Shown here one piece after another: positions 5,744 through 11,975 of a stretch of DNA of 12,460 bases. The notes beneath the pieces were generated by a model that saw only the letters and a program-made list of their open reading frames with translations, ran no database searches and was not told the DNA's origin. The first letter of the stretch is position 1. Every line of letters begins with the position of its first letter. This DNA comes from Baffinella frigidus (lineage: Eukaryota; Cryptophyceae; Cryptomonadales; Baffinellaceae), in assembly GCA_026770585.1 (NCBI GenBank), contig MU646308.1:1691118-1703577 (forward strand), read 5' to 3'. The position numbers were made by a program, and so were the translations under genes.

Positions 5744-8592
5744 GTGCTTGTCCCCTCCCGTTTGGAGGTAAGATTCGCTCGCACACGCCACGCCCTCCAC
5801 GAACAAAGCTCAGACGACCGTTTCCGTCGTCGGCACAGGTGTTGGAAAGACGGGTCGACGAAGACGACCGATTGCACTCCCGCCGACTGCTGACCATGTA
5901 CGGTGAGGATCTTCCTGCCCCCCCAGAGAGTCCCACGACGGTTCACTGCACTGAGCGGGTTTTCTACAACATGTACCACGGCGGAAACTAAACCGAACAG
6001 GATCAGCACGTTCCGAACCCCTCTGATTAGTCAGAAGTCGCGGGAGTCTCGCCCGCTGCCAACACCGTTTCCTCTTCATCTGAAACTCTTGGAACACGAC
6101 CACCTGCAACGCCAGGATATAGAAGATCAAAATACTTTTCTATCAACCGCAGGGGGGGGCTCTCGCCCATGATAGCTACCGCGTCGCATGCAGGAGCTCT
6201 ATGTCCTTACCTCGTCCATTTCGTGTGCCACGTCCTCCGCATTCGCAGCGATTGTTCTGCAAACACGTCTCGCCCTGCACTGAGTCTGCGGGGCATGCCA
6301 GTCATCGCAACCAACGTTGCTATCCCCGTCAGCCGATTGGTGTTCGGCTGAACGCTCCTCCCCATACACCAGGCCAGCTGCCAGCAGTCCTCCGCCCACT
6401 CTTCGGTTCTGCCCATCCCACCAGCCCCCCTCCTCCTCCTTCACACACGCACCTCAGTGTTGCACACATGCGTCTTTGCCACCCCGGCCGTCACTCCGCG
6501 GCTTGCATGAGGCAGCGCGAGAGAAAATTCTTGCCTGTACCTGAAGAGAGAGGGGGGGGGGGCGATGTTCTGAAACGCAACACGTCGACCGGCAGGCCCG
6601 AAGCCGCTGTACTTGGTCGAGGAGGTCATCGTAGATCCGAAGCGCCGAGAGCTGGAGGTCTGCAAAGTCCCAATCCGGTTGACTGAACCACGCAGGGTTT
6701 AGGGCCTGTTTTCCAGGCTCGTAACCTCGAAGCGAGAGTCCCGAGACTGTTGACTAAACCACGCAGGGTTTGTACCCGGACGGTAGCTGGACCGGGCAGG
6801 GTCAGTACCAGGGAAAGATCTGATTAGTCAACCGTCGTGGGGCTCTCAGGTCGGCGTACCTGTTCTGGCCACTTTTCCTGATCTGGCCACTTTCCCTCTG
6901 GCATGGCCACTTCCCCTCACCTCTCCGTGGAAAGTTCATAGCCGACGCACTTGCTCAGCAGAATCTATTGCCAAACGGTTATGCTCCGATGCTAACCGGG
7001 CTGTTGTCCACTTAGCAGTGGCCGACGCCAATCTTGCCCGGGTTTGCGGGAAAGGTTGGTCACGTTACTGACGATTTTTTTTGCATTTTGTACGGGGATC
7101 GTTTGGATGGACCCTCTTCTGAAGGCACGGGTGGCTGCTATACGGCTTGGTGCGCCAATCCTGACGCGCGCTGTTGGTGGCGAGGGTTGGTGTCTTCGTG
7201 CGCACATGCTGACGAGTTCTGTTGTCTTGGTGCTCCAATAACACTCCAATGCTGACGGGCTGTTGTCTGGGGTGGAGATTTTAGCCGCTGTGGTGGTGGT
7301 GGTGGTGGAGGTGGTGGTGGAGGTGCTCCGATGCTGACGACGCACGCGGCTGGTGCGGTGGTGCGCAGATCCGCACACGAAACATCAACTTCAACAACGT
7401 CTTCGTCTCGCAATCCGTCTCGCACTACCGCGAGTCCGAGAACGATCCCGCCGAAACAGACTACACCATCCACGTACACACCAGCCCCCCGCACCACACT
7501 CACTACCTCTGACTACACCATCCGCGTGCACGCCTCTGATTTGTGCCGCACACCCAGCTTGTCAACTTAAACCGACCGAAACCGACCCCCCCACCACTGA
7601 CTACACCATCCACGTACACACCGGCTCCGACGGGTTTTAGGGTTTTGGGGCTTAGGGGGTTTGGGAGTTCAGGGGTCCAGGGTGGTTTTAGGGGGGTTGA
7701 GGGTTCAGGGGTTCACGGTGAAACGTCGGAGCACTGACTACACCATCCACGTACACACCAGCCCCCCGCGCCACACTCACTACCACAGACTACAGTATCC
7801 CTGCACACGCCCGAGTTTTGTGCCACACACCCAGCATGTCAACTTAAGAAGAGTCGGTCATCCTGACTGGGGCAGAGGTAGTACCTTGGAAGGCCCCCGC
7901 ACCACACGCAGTACCGAGTTTGATCGCTACCGTGGATGTTTCGGATCAATCAATAGGTCGGTGGTGTGCACGCGTGATGTTAACTCGGGAAGAAGTGGGG
8001 GGAGAAGCAAGTCCCGTCCGCTAATAGATTATATCTCAGATTTGGCTTTGCGTTGAGGTAATTTCGTACTTTTGGGGTTCAAAATACCAGGATTTGTATC
8101 AGATATCCTTTAGATGGACGCGTTGCGAAATATAATCTGTCAGGTAACGCGATGAAAGTGGGTGTTGTTGACATGCTGACGCACGTGGGGGTGTGTGCGC
8201 AGTTGGACACGACTGCATTCCCGAAGGAAGGCCAAGGTGCCCACACTAAACCCTGAACCCTGAACCCCAAACCCCAAACCCCAAATCCTAAATCCTAAAC
8301 CCTAAACCCTAAACCCTAAACCCTCAACCCTAAACCCTAAACCCTCAGCCCTGAACCCCGAACCCTGAACCCTAAACCCTAAACCATAAACCCTAACCAC
8401 TAAACACTAAACCCCAAACCCCAAACCCCAAACCGTATACCTTAAACCCTAAACCCCAAACCCTAAACTCTAAACCCGAAACCCTAAACCCTAAACCCTA
8501 AACCCTAAACCCTAACCCCAGCGCGGGGGGGGCGTCTCTCGAAGATCGTCGAGGACTTCGCATGCCGGAAACTCCTCGGAAACATCAAACAG
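5636..8592 (+). CDS. PRELI/MSF1-family (Ups1/SLMO) lipid-transfer protein, six exons
   Basis: Joined exons follow the PRELI/MSF1 domain: HYAFSFDRVSAALWDKYEG, VLERRVDEDDRLHSRRLL, QLPAVLRPLFG, PLYLVEEVIVDPKRRELE, RTRNINFNNVFVSQSVSHY, VEDFACRKLLGNIKQ. Family members carry phosphatidic acid or phosphatidylserine across the mitochondrial intermembrane space with a small Mdm35/TRIAP1 partner; that role is family knowledge. Phases agree at the joins 1-2, 2-3, 3-4 and 4-5. Between exons 5 and 6 roughly a dozen expected residues are missing, so another small exon or a longer exon 6 is likely. The C-terminus is unresolved and may continue into the exons at 9046-9697. Confidence 0.8.
5839..5902 (+). CDS. 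PRELI-like gene, exon 2
   Basis: Encodes VLERRVDEDDRLHSRRLLTM, Tyr and one base of Gly. Matches the family core (V-L-x-R-x-V-D ... L-x-S-x-R-L-L). Acceptor CACAG/GTG; strong donor CG/GTGAGG. Confidence 0.9.
5903..6372 (+). other. PRELI-like gene, intron 2 (470 nt)
   Basis: Donor GTGAGG, acceptor ACCAG. No repeats of note and no recognised gene. On the opposite strand a pair of exon-like stretches with a GTAAGG donor (6205-6210) can be read; see rejected items. Confidence 0.65.
6373..6405 (+). CDS. PRELI-like gene, 33-nt micro-exon 3
   Basis: Encodes QLPAVLRPLFG across its phase-1 joins, the family's Leu-Pro loop and following helix (compare LPSIVKSLIG in animal SLMO proteins). Acceptor ACCAG, donor CG/GTTCTG. 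Without it the protein lacks 11 residues that every family member needs, which is the main reason to accept so short an exon. Confidence 0.8.
6596..6657 (+). CDS. PRELI-like gene, exon 4
   Basis: Phase 1 in, 0 out. Encodes PKPLYLVEEVIVDPKRRELE, the family's V-V-D-P strand. Acceptor GGCAG; donor GAG/GTCTGC is unusual but is the only one that brings RTRNINF directly after ELE. Confidence 0.85.
6658..7368 (+). other. PRELI-like gene, intron 4 (711 nt)
   Basis: Contains a near copy of the intron start: GACTGAACCACGCAGGGTTT (about 6681-6700) recurs as GACTAAACCACGCAGGGTTT (about 6752-6771). Three tandem units with TGGCCACTT lie at 6868-6915, and a repeated CTCCRATGCTRAC motif with GGGCTGTTGTC occurs near 6985, 7240 and 7327. 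A GGT-rich microsatellite spans 7288-7325. Open frames through it are repeat-driven. Confidence 0.6.
7288..7325 (+). repeat. GGT/GGA microsatellite
   Basis: Run of GTG and GAG-type triplets (TGGTGGTGG, GGAGGTGG) just upstream of the exon 5 acceptor. It makes poly-proline on the opposite strand, which is not evidence for a gene. Confidence 0.8.
7369..7473 (+). CDS. PRELI-like gene, exon 5
   Basis: Thirty-five codons starting IRTRNINFNNVFVSQSVSHY and ending ENDPAETDYTIH, the family's third beta-strand region (R/K-N-I-x-F followed by an E/S-rich strand). Acceptor GCGCAG. I end it at CAC/GTACAC; the frame stays open to a stop at 7510-7512, giving a different short tail. The 3' end is repeated several times downstream. 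Confidence 0.75.
7459..7847 (+). repeat. Duplicated exon-end segment around a telomere-like block
   Basis: Segment 7459-7571 (exon 5 end, donor and following intron, ending GTCAACTTAA) recurs at 7735-7847. Between them are a partial copy at 7598-7622 and the TTTAGGG-like block 7636-7720. Inner shorter repeats at 7509-7532 and 7785-7810 carry GACTACA(C/G)(C/T)ATCC. Confidence 0.75.
7636..7720 (+). repeat. Degenerate telomere-like block
   Basis: GGGTTTTAGGGTTTTGGGG and decayed GGGTTCAGGGG units; G-rich in the gene sense. Confidence 0.7.
8246..8517 (-). repeat. Long CCCTAAA-type telomere-like block
   Basis: About 270 bp of CCCTAAA with CCCCAAA, CCCTGAA and CCCTCAA variants; the last 60 bp are the purest. 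It is the best preserved interstitial block after positions 1-102 and abuts exon 6 of the PRELI-like gene, with C-rich sequence leading into the candidate acceptor. Confidence 0.85.
8545..8592 (+). CDS. PRELI-like gene, exon 6
   Basis: Encodes IVEDFACRKLLGNIKQ, resembling the C-terminal helix of the family (for example KVEDWSRTKFDENVKK in yeast Ups1). Acceptor taken as GAAG/ATC, phase 0. A CAG acceptor at 8519-8521 would add RGGRLSK, closer to family length, but needs phase 1. A partial duplicate at 8814-8843 differs by two synonymous and one missense change over its ten codons, which favours this strand and frame. Confidence 0.6.
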
Positions 8593-8619
8593 GTCCTTCT
8601 TGAGCCTTCCGAACCCCTG

Positions 8620-8748
8620 CCACCCTGGAGGCAACTTATGGGCAAATTGGTGGTTTCGTAAGTCAACTCCCATACATATGCACTTGGAATCCCAGTGCAT
8701 CGGTGAAGGATTGGCTTAAGATTTGCCCCTGGGTTGCCTCCAGGGTGG
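8620..8748. mobile_element. Inverted-repeat element, CCACCCTGG ends
   Basis: Arms 8620-8648 and 8720-8748 pair at about 24 of 29 positions, with perfect ends CCACCCTGGAGGCAAC. Seventy-one bp of unique sequence lie between. The exon 6 duplicate downstream lacks it, so it probably entered after the duplication. No clear target-site duplication. Confidence 0.65.
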
Positions 8749-8813
8749 TGTTACATAGTCTTGGACGGGCCTGCCTCCTAGCGCGGTCTCAGTTTGGTGG
8801 GGGCCCGGGCGCG

Positions 8814-8843
8814 TGTCGGAAACGCCTCGGAAACATCAAGCAG
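8814..8843 (+). pseudogene. Copy of exon 6 3' end with donor
   Basis: Encodes CRKRLGNIKQ followed by GTCC, as in exon 6, and the next 20 intron bases are also similar (GCCTTCTGAACCCC against GCCTTCCGAACCCC). Upstream of Cys the match stops. A stop codon follows in frame. Confidence 0.7.
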
Positions 8844-9045
8844 GTCCGCAGCCTTCTGAACCCCGTGTGATGACTTAGGCTCAAATGATGACTTAATCTC
8901 GAATGGGCCCGCCTCGGGGCTCGAATCTCGCAATAATGCTGAAAGTGTACGTCGGAGGAGGACTTCGTTGGACGCGACTCGGTTCAAAATTTATAATGGA
9001 GGGCTTGATTTTTTTTTTAAAGTTCTGGTTGTAAGATGTGTACAG

Positions 9046-9179
9046 AGTCGCGTCCACGTATGTCCTGCTTCAACGTTGGTTTTCTGCATGAGGAACGAGA
9101 CAGACTTCTCGTCGGGCAAGACTTCTACAGGGGCCTTAATTGATACCAAGAAGGCCTCCATGTATTCACCCCTACGGAG
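9046..9179 (+). CDS. Unrecognised exon (possible PRELI-like extension)
   Basis: Forty-four codons plus two bases between acceptor TACAG/AGT and the strong donor CGGAG/GTGAGG. It encodes SRVHVCPASTLVFCMRN, then a Ser/Thr/Lys-rich stretch ending ASMYSPLR. Its phase 0 start matches the end of exon 6, and NIKQ-SRVHV would resemble the last helix of Ups1-type proteins, but that is weak. It could be the interior of a separate gene. An alternative acceptor at 9091-9092 gives a shorter exon. Confidence 0.45.
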
Positions 9180-9264
9180 GTGAGGGTCAGTAGGGACGAT
9201 GAGAGAGATCTTGCGCTCTCAACACGTTGCATACGTGTGGTGATAGGGGTTTGGTCGCTTGTAG

Positions 9265-9697
9265 GATTCCTGTTTCGAACGCGGTGCCACCCCGCGATGT
9301 GAGAACAGCACTTCCCGACCATGTCCTTGCTGTTGATGATCCTTCACTCGAATACAGTCGGGCTGATGCCCCCCGAGGCGGGCCTGTCCTACAGGGGTAC
9401 CTCGCTCATAAGAAACCGCCCCACCCCCTAGGACCCCCATAGGGCACTAGGCATAGGCCTACTGTAGGGTCCTAGGGGGCGGCGGTTTCTTGTGAGCGAG
9501 GTACCCCTGTACACTCGGTCCTCACGTTTCGCTGGGTGGATTCGTGTTTGTCACTGAGAGGACTCATAGAGAGTGGACCCTACCAAGCGGACCGCACTAA
9601 GTGGATCACTCTCAGTCATTGCCTGAAAACGCAACGATTCGCAGGGCGAGGAGGACATCATTCGGATAATCACGGGACGAGACCGGCCACAGCCTGA
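9265..9697 (+). pseudogene. BRCT-like exon interrupted by a hairpin element
   Basis: Follows the preceding exon after an 85-nt intron with matching phase 2 (acceptor TTGTAG/G). Part 1 (9265-9391) encodes IPVSNAVPPRDVRTALPDHV and runs to GGPVL. Part 2 (9512-9697) continues HSVLTFRWVDSCLSLRGLIE, SGPYQ. The pattern of a hydrophobic strand, then W-V-x-x-C, then a Gly-x-x-Tyr turn resembles the C-terminal half of a BRCT phosphopeptide-binding domain. The two parts join in frame if the 118-bp element and one TA are removed. As it stands the reading frame enters the element and stops near 9440. Part 2 ends at a TGA (9695-9697) formed by the edge of another decayed element. The BRCT call is by pattern only. 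Confidence 0.5.
9392..9509. mobile_element. CAGGGGTACC hairpin element (family 1), copy 1
   Basis: 118 bp with terminal inverted repeats CAGGGGTACCTCGCTCA plus TAAGAAACCGCC (one mismatch) and a palindromic centre with CCTAGG and CTACTGTAGGG. Flanked by TA at 9390-9391 and 9510-9511, as expected for Tc1/mariner-type insertion. No transposase; a MITE. It interrupts the BRCT-like exon. Confidence 0.85.
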
Positions 9698-9850
9698 AGG
9701 GGAACCTCGCTCATAAGAAACCGCCTCCCACTAGGACCCTGGCGTGTTCTGCTGTTCAGTAAACCACACTTCCCTCCTCTACAGTCGGCCGATTTCTGGG
9801 GCCCTACGGTGGTTCTAGGGGGGTTGGCGTTTTCTCCCTATGACCCGTGT
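9698..9850. mobile_element. Decayed family 1 element, with extra centre
   Basis: Left end GGGGAACCTCGCTCATAAG (degenerate) and CCGCCTCCCACTAGGACCCT; right end GGTTCTAGGGGGGTTGGCG, then TTTTCTCCCTATGA and CCGTGTA. About 60 bp of unrelated sequence (9745-9800) separate the halves. The former left TA has become TG and now makes a stop codon for the preceding frame. Confidence 0.55.
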
Positions 9851-9858
9851 ACATAGTA

Positions 9859-9975
9859 CAGGGGTGACTCGAGAAGAAGGACACGCGCCGCCCCTAGGGT
9901 GGTCGTATGCTCCTAGGCCTAGCCCTACGGTAGGACCCTAGGGCGGTGTGTGTCCTGAATTTCGAGTAACCCCTG
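9859..9975. mobile_element. Family 1 hairpin element, divergent subfamily
   Basis: 117 bp, TA on both sides (9857-9858, 9976-9977). Ends CAGGGGTGACTCGA and TCGAGTAACCCCTG; inner arms share AGGACAC and CCGCCC, CCTAGGGT. Same length and plan as the TACC subfamily but different inner arm sequence. Confidence 0.75.
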
Positions 9976-10339
9976 TACTACAGCCCGTTCATCCCTCCGC
10001 ATCCGTCTGTCGCACACCCTCCCCGGACACAGTTACTTTATTCACACACCCCACTTCCTCCCTCCAACCCGCGCCTCTACCTGCACATCGATGACAGGCG
10101 GCACCCAACCCTCCCGATGCATCCCCCCTTGCCGTGATTTGGCGGTTGGGTCCTGGCCGCACAAGGCCTTCACGGATGGGAATACATGGAGGCCGTGTTG
10201 GTTTCGATCCGCAATAAACGCACTTGCACCTACGAGTCCTTCCACGAGCCGCAATTCGGACTTTTCTCGACGGCACCCAACCCTCCTGCTGCATCCCCCC
10301 TTGGTACGCAACGTGTAGAGTGCACACGACCTCTCTCTA
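9976..10339 (+). other. Unassigned stretch between hairpin elements
   Basis: A 34-bp direct repeat (GGCACCCAACCCTCC followed by a TGCATCCCCCCTT block) lies at 10098-10131 and 10267-10302. Between them a plus-strand frame encodes GWEYMEAVLVSIRNKRTCTY, then ESFHEPQFGLF, which reads like protein, but a TGA precedes it at 10129 and no acceptor fits well. I do not recognise it; it may be an exon remnant. Confidence 0.3.
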
Positions 10340-10458
10340 CAGGGGTACCTCGCTCATAAGAAACCGCCCCCCCGTAGGACCCTACAGTAGGCCTATGCCT
10401 AGGGCCCTACGATGGTCCTAGGGGGGGGGGGCAGTTTCTTATGAGCGAGGTACCCCTG
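10340..10458. mobile_element. Family 1 hairpin element, copy 2
   Basis: 119 bp, TA at 10338-10339 and 10459-10460. Terminal repeats as in copy 1; poly-C and poly-G tracts of different length in the arms; centre with CCTACAGTAGGCC. Confidence 0.85.
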
Positions 10459-10527
10459 TAGGTCCTGCTGATACACAGCCGCGGTGGGAGTGCACACATG
10501 AACCCCACCGTGCTGGTACATGTGGTA

Positions 10528-10645
10528 CAGGGGTACCTCGCTCATAAGAAACCGCCCCCCCCCCTAGGACCACCATAGGGCCCTACGCATGGTCCTACTG
10601 TAGGGTCCTAGGGGGGGGCGTTTTCTTATGAGCGAGGTACCCCTG
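10528..10645. mobile_element. Family 1 hairpin element, copy 3
   Basis: 118 bp, TA at 10526-10527 and 10646-10647. It ends 22 bp beyond the stop codon of the SDR gene, so it probably lies in that gene's 3' untranslated region or terminator zone. Confidence 0.85.
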
Positions 10646-10667
10646 TAATCAACGTCTCTCTCCCTTG

Positions 10668-10772
10668 TCACCACTCAGTCGGGAGGTAGTCCTTGTAGAA
10701 CATGCCAAACTCGTGCCTCCCGCCATTGACGATCGACACGACCGGATCCAGGATCCGCGCCGCCGCATCTAC
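10668..10772 (-). CDS. SDR gene, terminal exon
   Basis: Thirty-four codons and TGA. Encodes VDAAARILDPVVSIVNGGRH, then EFGMFYKDYLPTEW. Acceptor GACAG/GTAGAT; phase 0. Confidence 0.9.
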   Translation of the reverse strand, partial: VDAAARILDPVVSIVNGGRHEFGMFYKDYLPTEW

Positions 10773-10906
10773 CTGTCAACGCGTGTGGGGTGTAGGGTGT
10801 GAGCGTTTTGGGTTGGACGGTTTGGGGGTTGGGTTTGGGGTCGTGAGTTTAGGGGGCGCGGGTTTTGTGTTTCAGGTATTGAGTTTTGGGGTTGAGGGTT
10901 GCGGGT

Positions 10907-10938
<32 letters not shown>

Positions 10939-11550
10939 GAGAGAACTCGTTATTACTACCAACAAGGCCGCCATGAATGCATTTCAGGGTTTCAGGTTGG
11001 AGGACGGACCTCGTCGATGCGAGTGGGGTCTAGCGCGTCAGTGTTTTCGGTAGAACGATGTGGGTCGTGTTTTTGGTGGGAGTTGGGTTTAGGGTTTAGG
11101 GTTTAGGGTTGGGGTTTCGGGGTGTCGGGTTGGACGGACCTCGTCGATTGGTGTCTGGAAGTTATTTTTGGCGATATCGCGTTAGTGTTTTCGGTTGAAC
11201 GATTTGGGTTTCGGGTTTTGGGTCTCGGATCTCGGGTTCGAGGGTTTCAGCTTGGAGGACGGACCTCATCAATCGGTGTCTGGAAGTTGTGTTCTTCTGC
11301 GATATCGCAGGCGCGCCCCAGAGGGTTCTCATCATCTCAACCCTCCAAGTCAAAGGTTTAGGAGAAACAACTGTCGAACACGCCCGCCATGAATGCGAGT
11401 CGGGGTTTTGAGGCTTGCAGGACGGACCTCGTCGATGGGGGTCTGGAAGTTGTGTTCCTCGGCGATATCGCGGGCGCGCTCCAGAGGGTTCTCGTCGTTG
11501 ATCCATCCCGTGTCCACCGCGTTCATCAAGATCCCGTCTTGCGCGTATCC
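10668..11550 (-). CDS. Short-chain dehydrogenase/reductase (SDR), last two exons
   Basis: Two exons joined in phase 0 give GYAQDGILMNAVDTGWINDE, NPLERARDIAEEHNFQ, TPIDE-VDAAARILDPV and a C-terminal FGMFYKDYLPTEW. This is the C-terminal third of an NAD(P)-dependent SDR subgroup whose members end with a Phe-x-KDY-x-PT-x-W tail and carry VDTGW after the active site. The Ser-Tyr-Lys catalytic residues and the Gly-rich cofactor loop lie in upstream exons beyond the right edge. The substrate is unknown. The intron is crowded with partial exon copies and telomere-like repeats. Confidence 0.85.
10793..10937 (+). repeat. Degenerate telomere-like tract
   Basis: GTGTAGGGTGTGAGCG-type sequence shifting to a GAGGGTT heptamer array (five units) at about 10901-10937. 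Confidence 0.75.
11010..11035 (-). pseudogene. SDR exon-end copy F
   Basis: LDPTRIDE followed by GTCCGTCCTCCAA: only the last codons of the exon and the intron start survive. It goes on to share GCATTCATGGCGG with the intron after the intact exon. Confidence 0.6.
11140..11181 (-). pseudogene. SDR exon-end copy E
   Basis: Encodes RDIAKNNFQTPIDE, then the donor GTCCGTCC. Fourteen codons of the exon's 3' part. Confidence 0.75.
11265..11336 (-). pseudogene. SDR exon-end copy D
   Basis: Encodes DDENPLGRACDIAEEHNFQT, PIDE, then GTCCGTCCTCCAA. Twenty-four codons nearly identical to the 3' part of the intact exon; the upstream part is replaced by unrelated sequence with stops. Confidence 0.8.
11428..11550 (-). 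CDS. SDR gene, penultimate exon
   Basis: Forty-one intact codons from acceptor GGGCAG/GGATAC to donor GAG/GTCCGT: starts GYAQDGILMNAVDTGWINDE and ends FQTPIDE. It is the only one of six related copies that is complete at both ends and in phase with the terminal exon. Confidence 0.85.
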
Positions 11551-11690
11551 CTGCCCCCGGAACCCCGTGAGATGGACGGATTAGGGACCAGGTTTCATTT
11601 CGGGTAAGGGGCTGAGGGTTCCGAGGTTAGGGTTTCGGATTGCTCTTCCTCGGGGCTTCTAGTGGTGCGATTTTCGCCCTCGGGGGATTA

Positions 11691-11903
11691 TCCCTTAAGT
11701 GGCCAGTAGGCTCATACGCCCTACCGTAGGGCCCTAGGACCTGCCTAGGCCCTCTTGGCCATCAAATTTGAAGGCATGGCCACTTCAGGGATAGTGATGC
11801 GTTTCTCTCGTTATCGGGACGAGAGAGGTGTTCTCGTGAGAGGTCCTAGGCAGGTCCTAGGGCCCTACGGTAGGGCGTATGAGCCTACTGGCCACTAAAG
11901 GGT
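11691..11903. mobile_element. Large palindromic element, TA-flanked
   Basis: 213 bp with arms of about 65 bp (11691-11756 against 11838-11903) differing at only a few positions; ends TCCCTTAAGTGGCCA and TGGCCACTAAAGGGT; inner core CCCTACCGTAGGGCCCTAGG. TA lies on each side (11689-11690, 11904-11905). An inner copy of the terminal repeat (TGGCCACTTCAGGGA, 11778-11792, then TA) suggests a second, nested or shorter element of about 102 bp. Confidence 0.8.
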
Positions 11904-11909
11904 TAATCT

Positions 11910-11972
11910 ATTTTCGTCGTTGGTCCATCCCATGACCACCCCATTCATCCGGATCCCGTCCTGCGCGTACCC
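11910..11972 (-). pseudogene. SDR exon-start copy B
   Basis: Acceptor CCAG, then GYAQDGIRMNGVVMGWTNDE and Asn. The copy breaks off at Asn, five bases from the palindromic element, so the element or the duplication breakpoint removed its 3' half. Confidence 0.8.
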
Positions 11973-11975
11973 CTG

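Larger units (their letters stand above)
7474..8544 (+). other. PRELI-like gene, intron 5 region (1071 nt)
   Basis: Holds copies of the exon 5 end (7509, 7598, 7735, 7785), a G-rich telomere-like block (7636-7720) and a long C-rich one (8246-8517). A small missing exon of about 12 codons probably lies here but I could not place it. The stretch 7850-8240 shows no repeat or family resemblance. Confidence 0.55.
8593..9045 (+). other. Intron or intergenic stretch after exon 6
   Basis: Contains a 129-bp inverted-repeat element (8620-8748) and a copy of the exon 6 end (8814-8843). A T run (9009-9018) sits before the acceptor of the next candidate exon. No other gene seen. Confidence 0.5.
10773..11427 (-). 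other. SDR gene, intron (655 nt)
   Basis: Donor GAG/GTCCGT, acceptor ACAG/GTAGAT, sharing AGGT at both junctions. Holds three copies of the preceding exon's 3' end (ending at 11265, 11140 and 11010), each followed by the same intron start GTCCGTCC, and telomere-like tracts at 10793-10937, 11080-11125 and 11195-11250. Confidence 0.75.

Noticed and set aside
5810-6444. Minus-strand exon pair: a stretch ending AEDVAHEMDE before a GTAAGG donor (6205-6210), joined in phase to VVVFQEFQMKRKRCW after a TTGCAG acceptor
   Set aside because: It lies antisense to intron 2 and micro-exon 3 of the better supported PRELI-like gene, has no family resemblance I can name, and no further exons were found on either side.
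7138-7503. Minus-strand frame with a poly-proline tract
   Set aside because: The prolines come from the GGT microsatellite, and the frame crosses PRELI-like exon 5 on the opposite strand.
9140-9180. Resemblance of TACCAAGAAGGCCTCCATG to the CrtI-like exon 2 end and to 10953-10974
   Set aside because: The match is about 19 bases with changed frame and strand role; I could not separate a copy from chance, and the plus strand here reads as a plausible exon.
10042-10327. Two overlapping minus-strand frames of about 90-110 codons
   Set aside because: No family resemblance; created by the GC-rich direct repeat and open in several frames at once.
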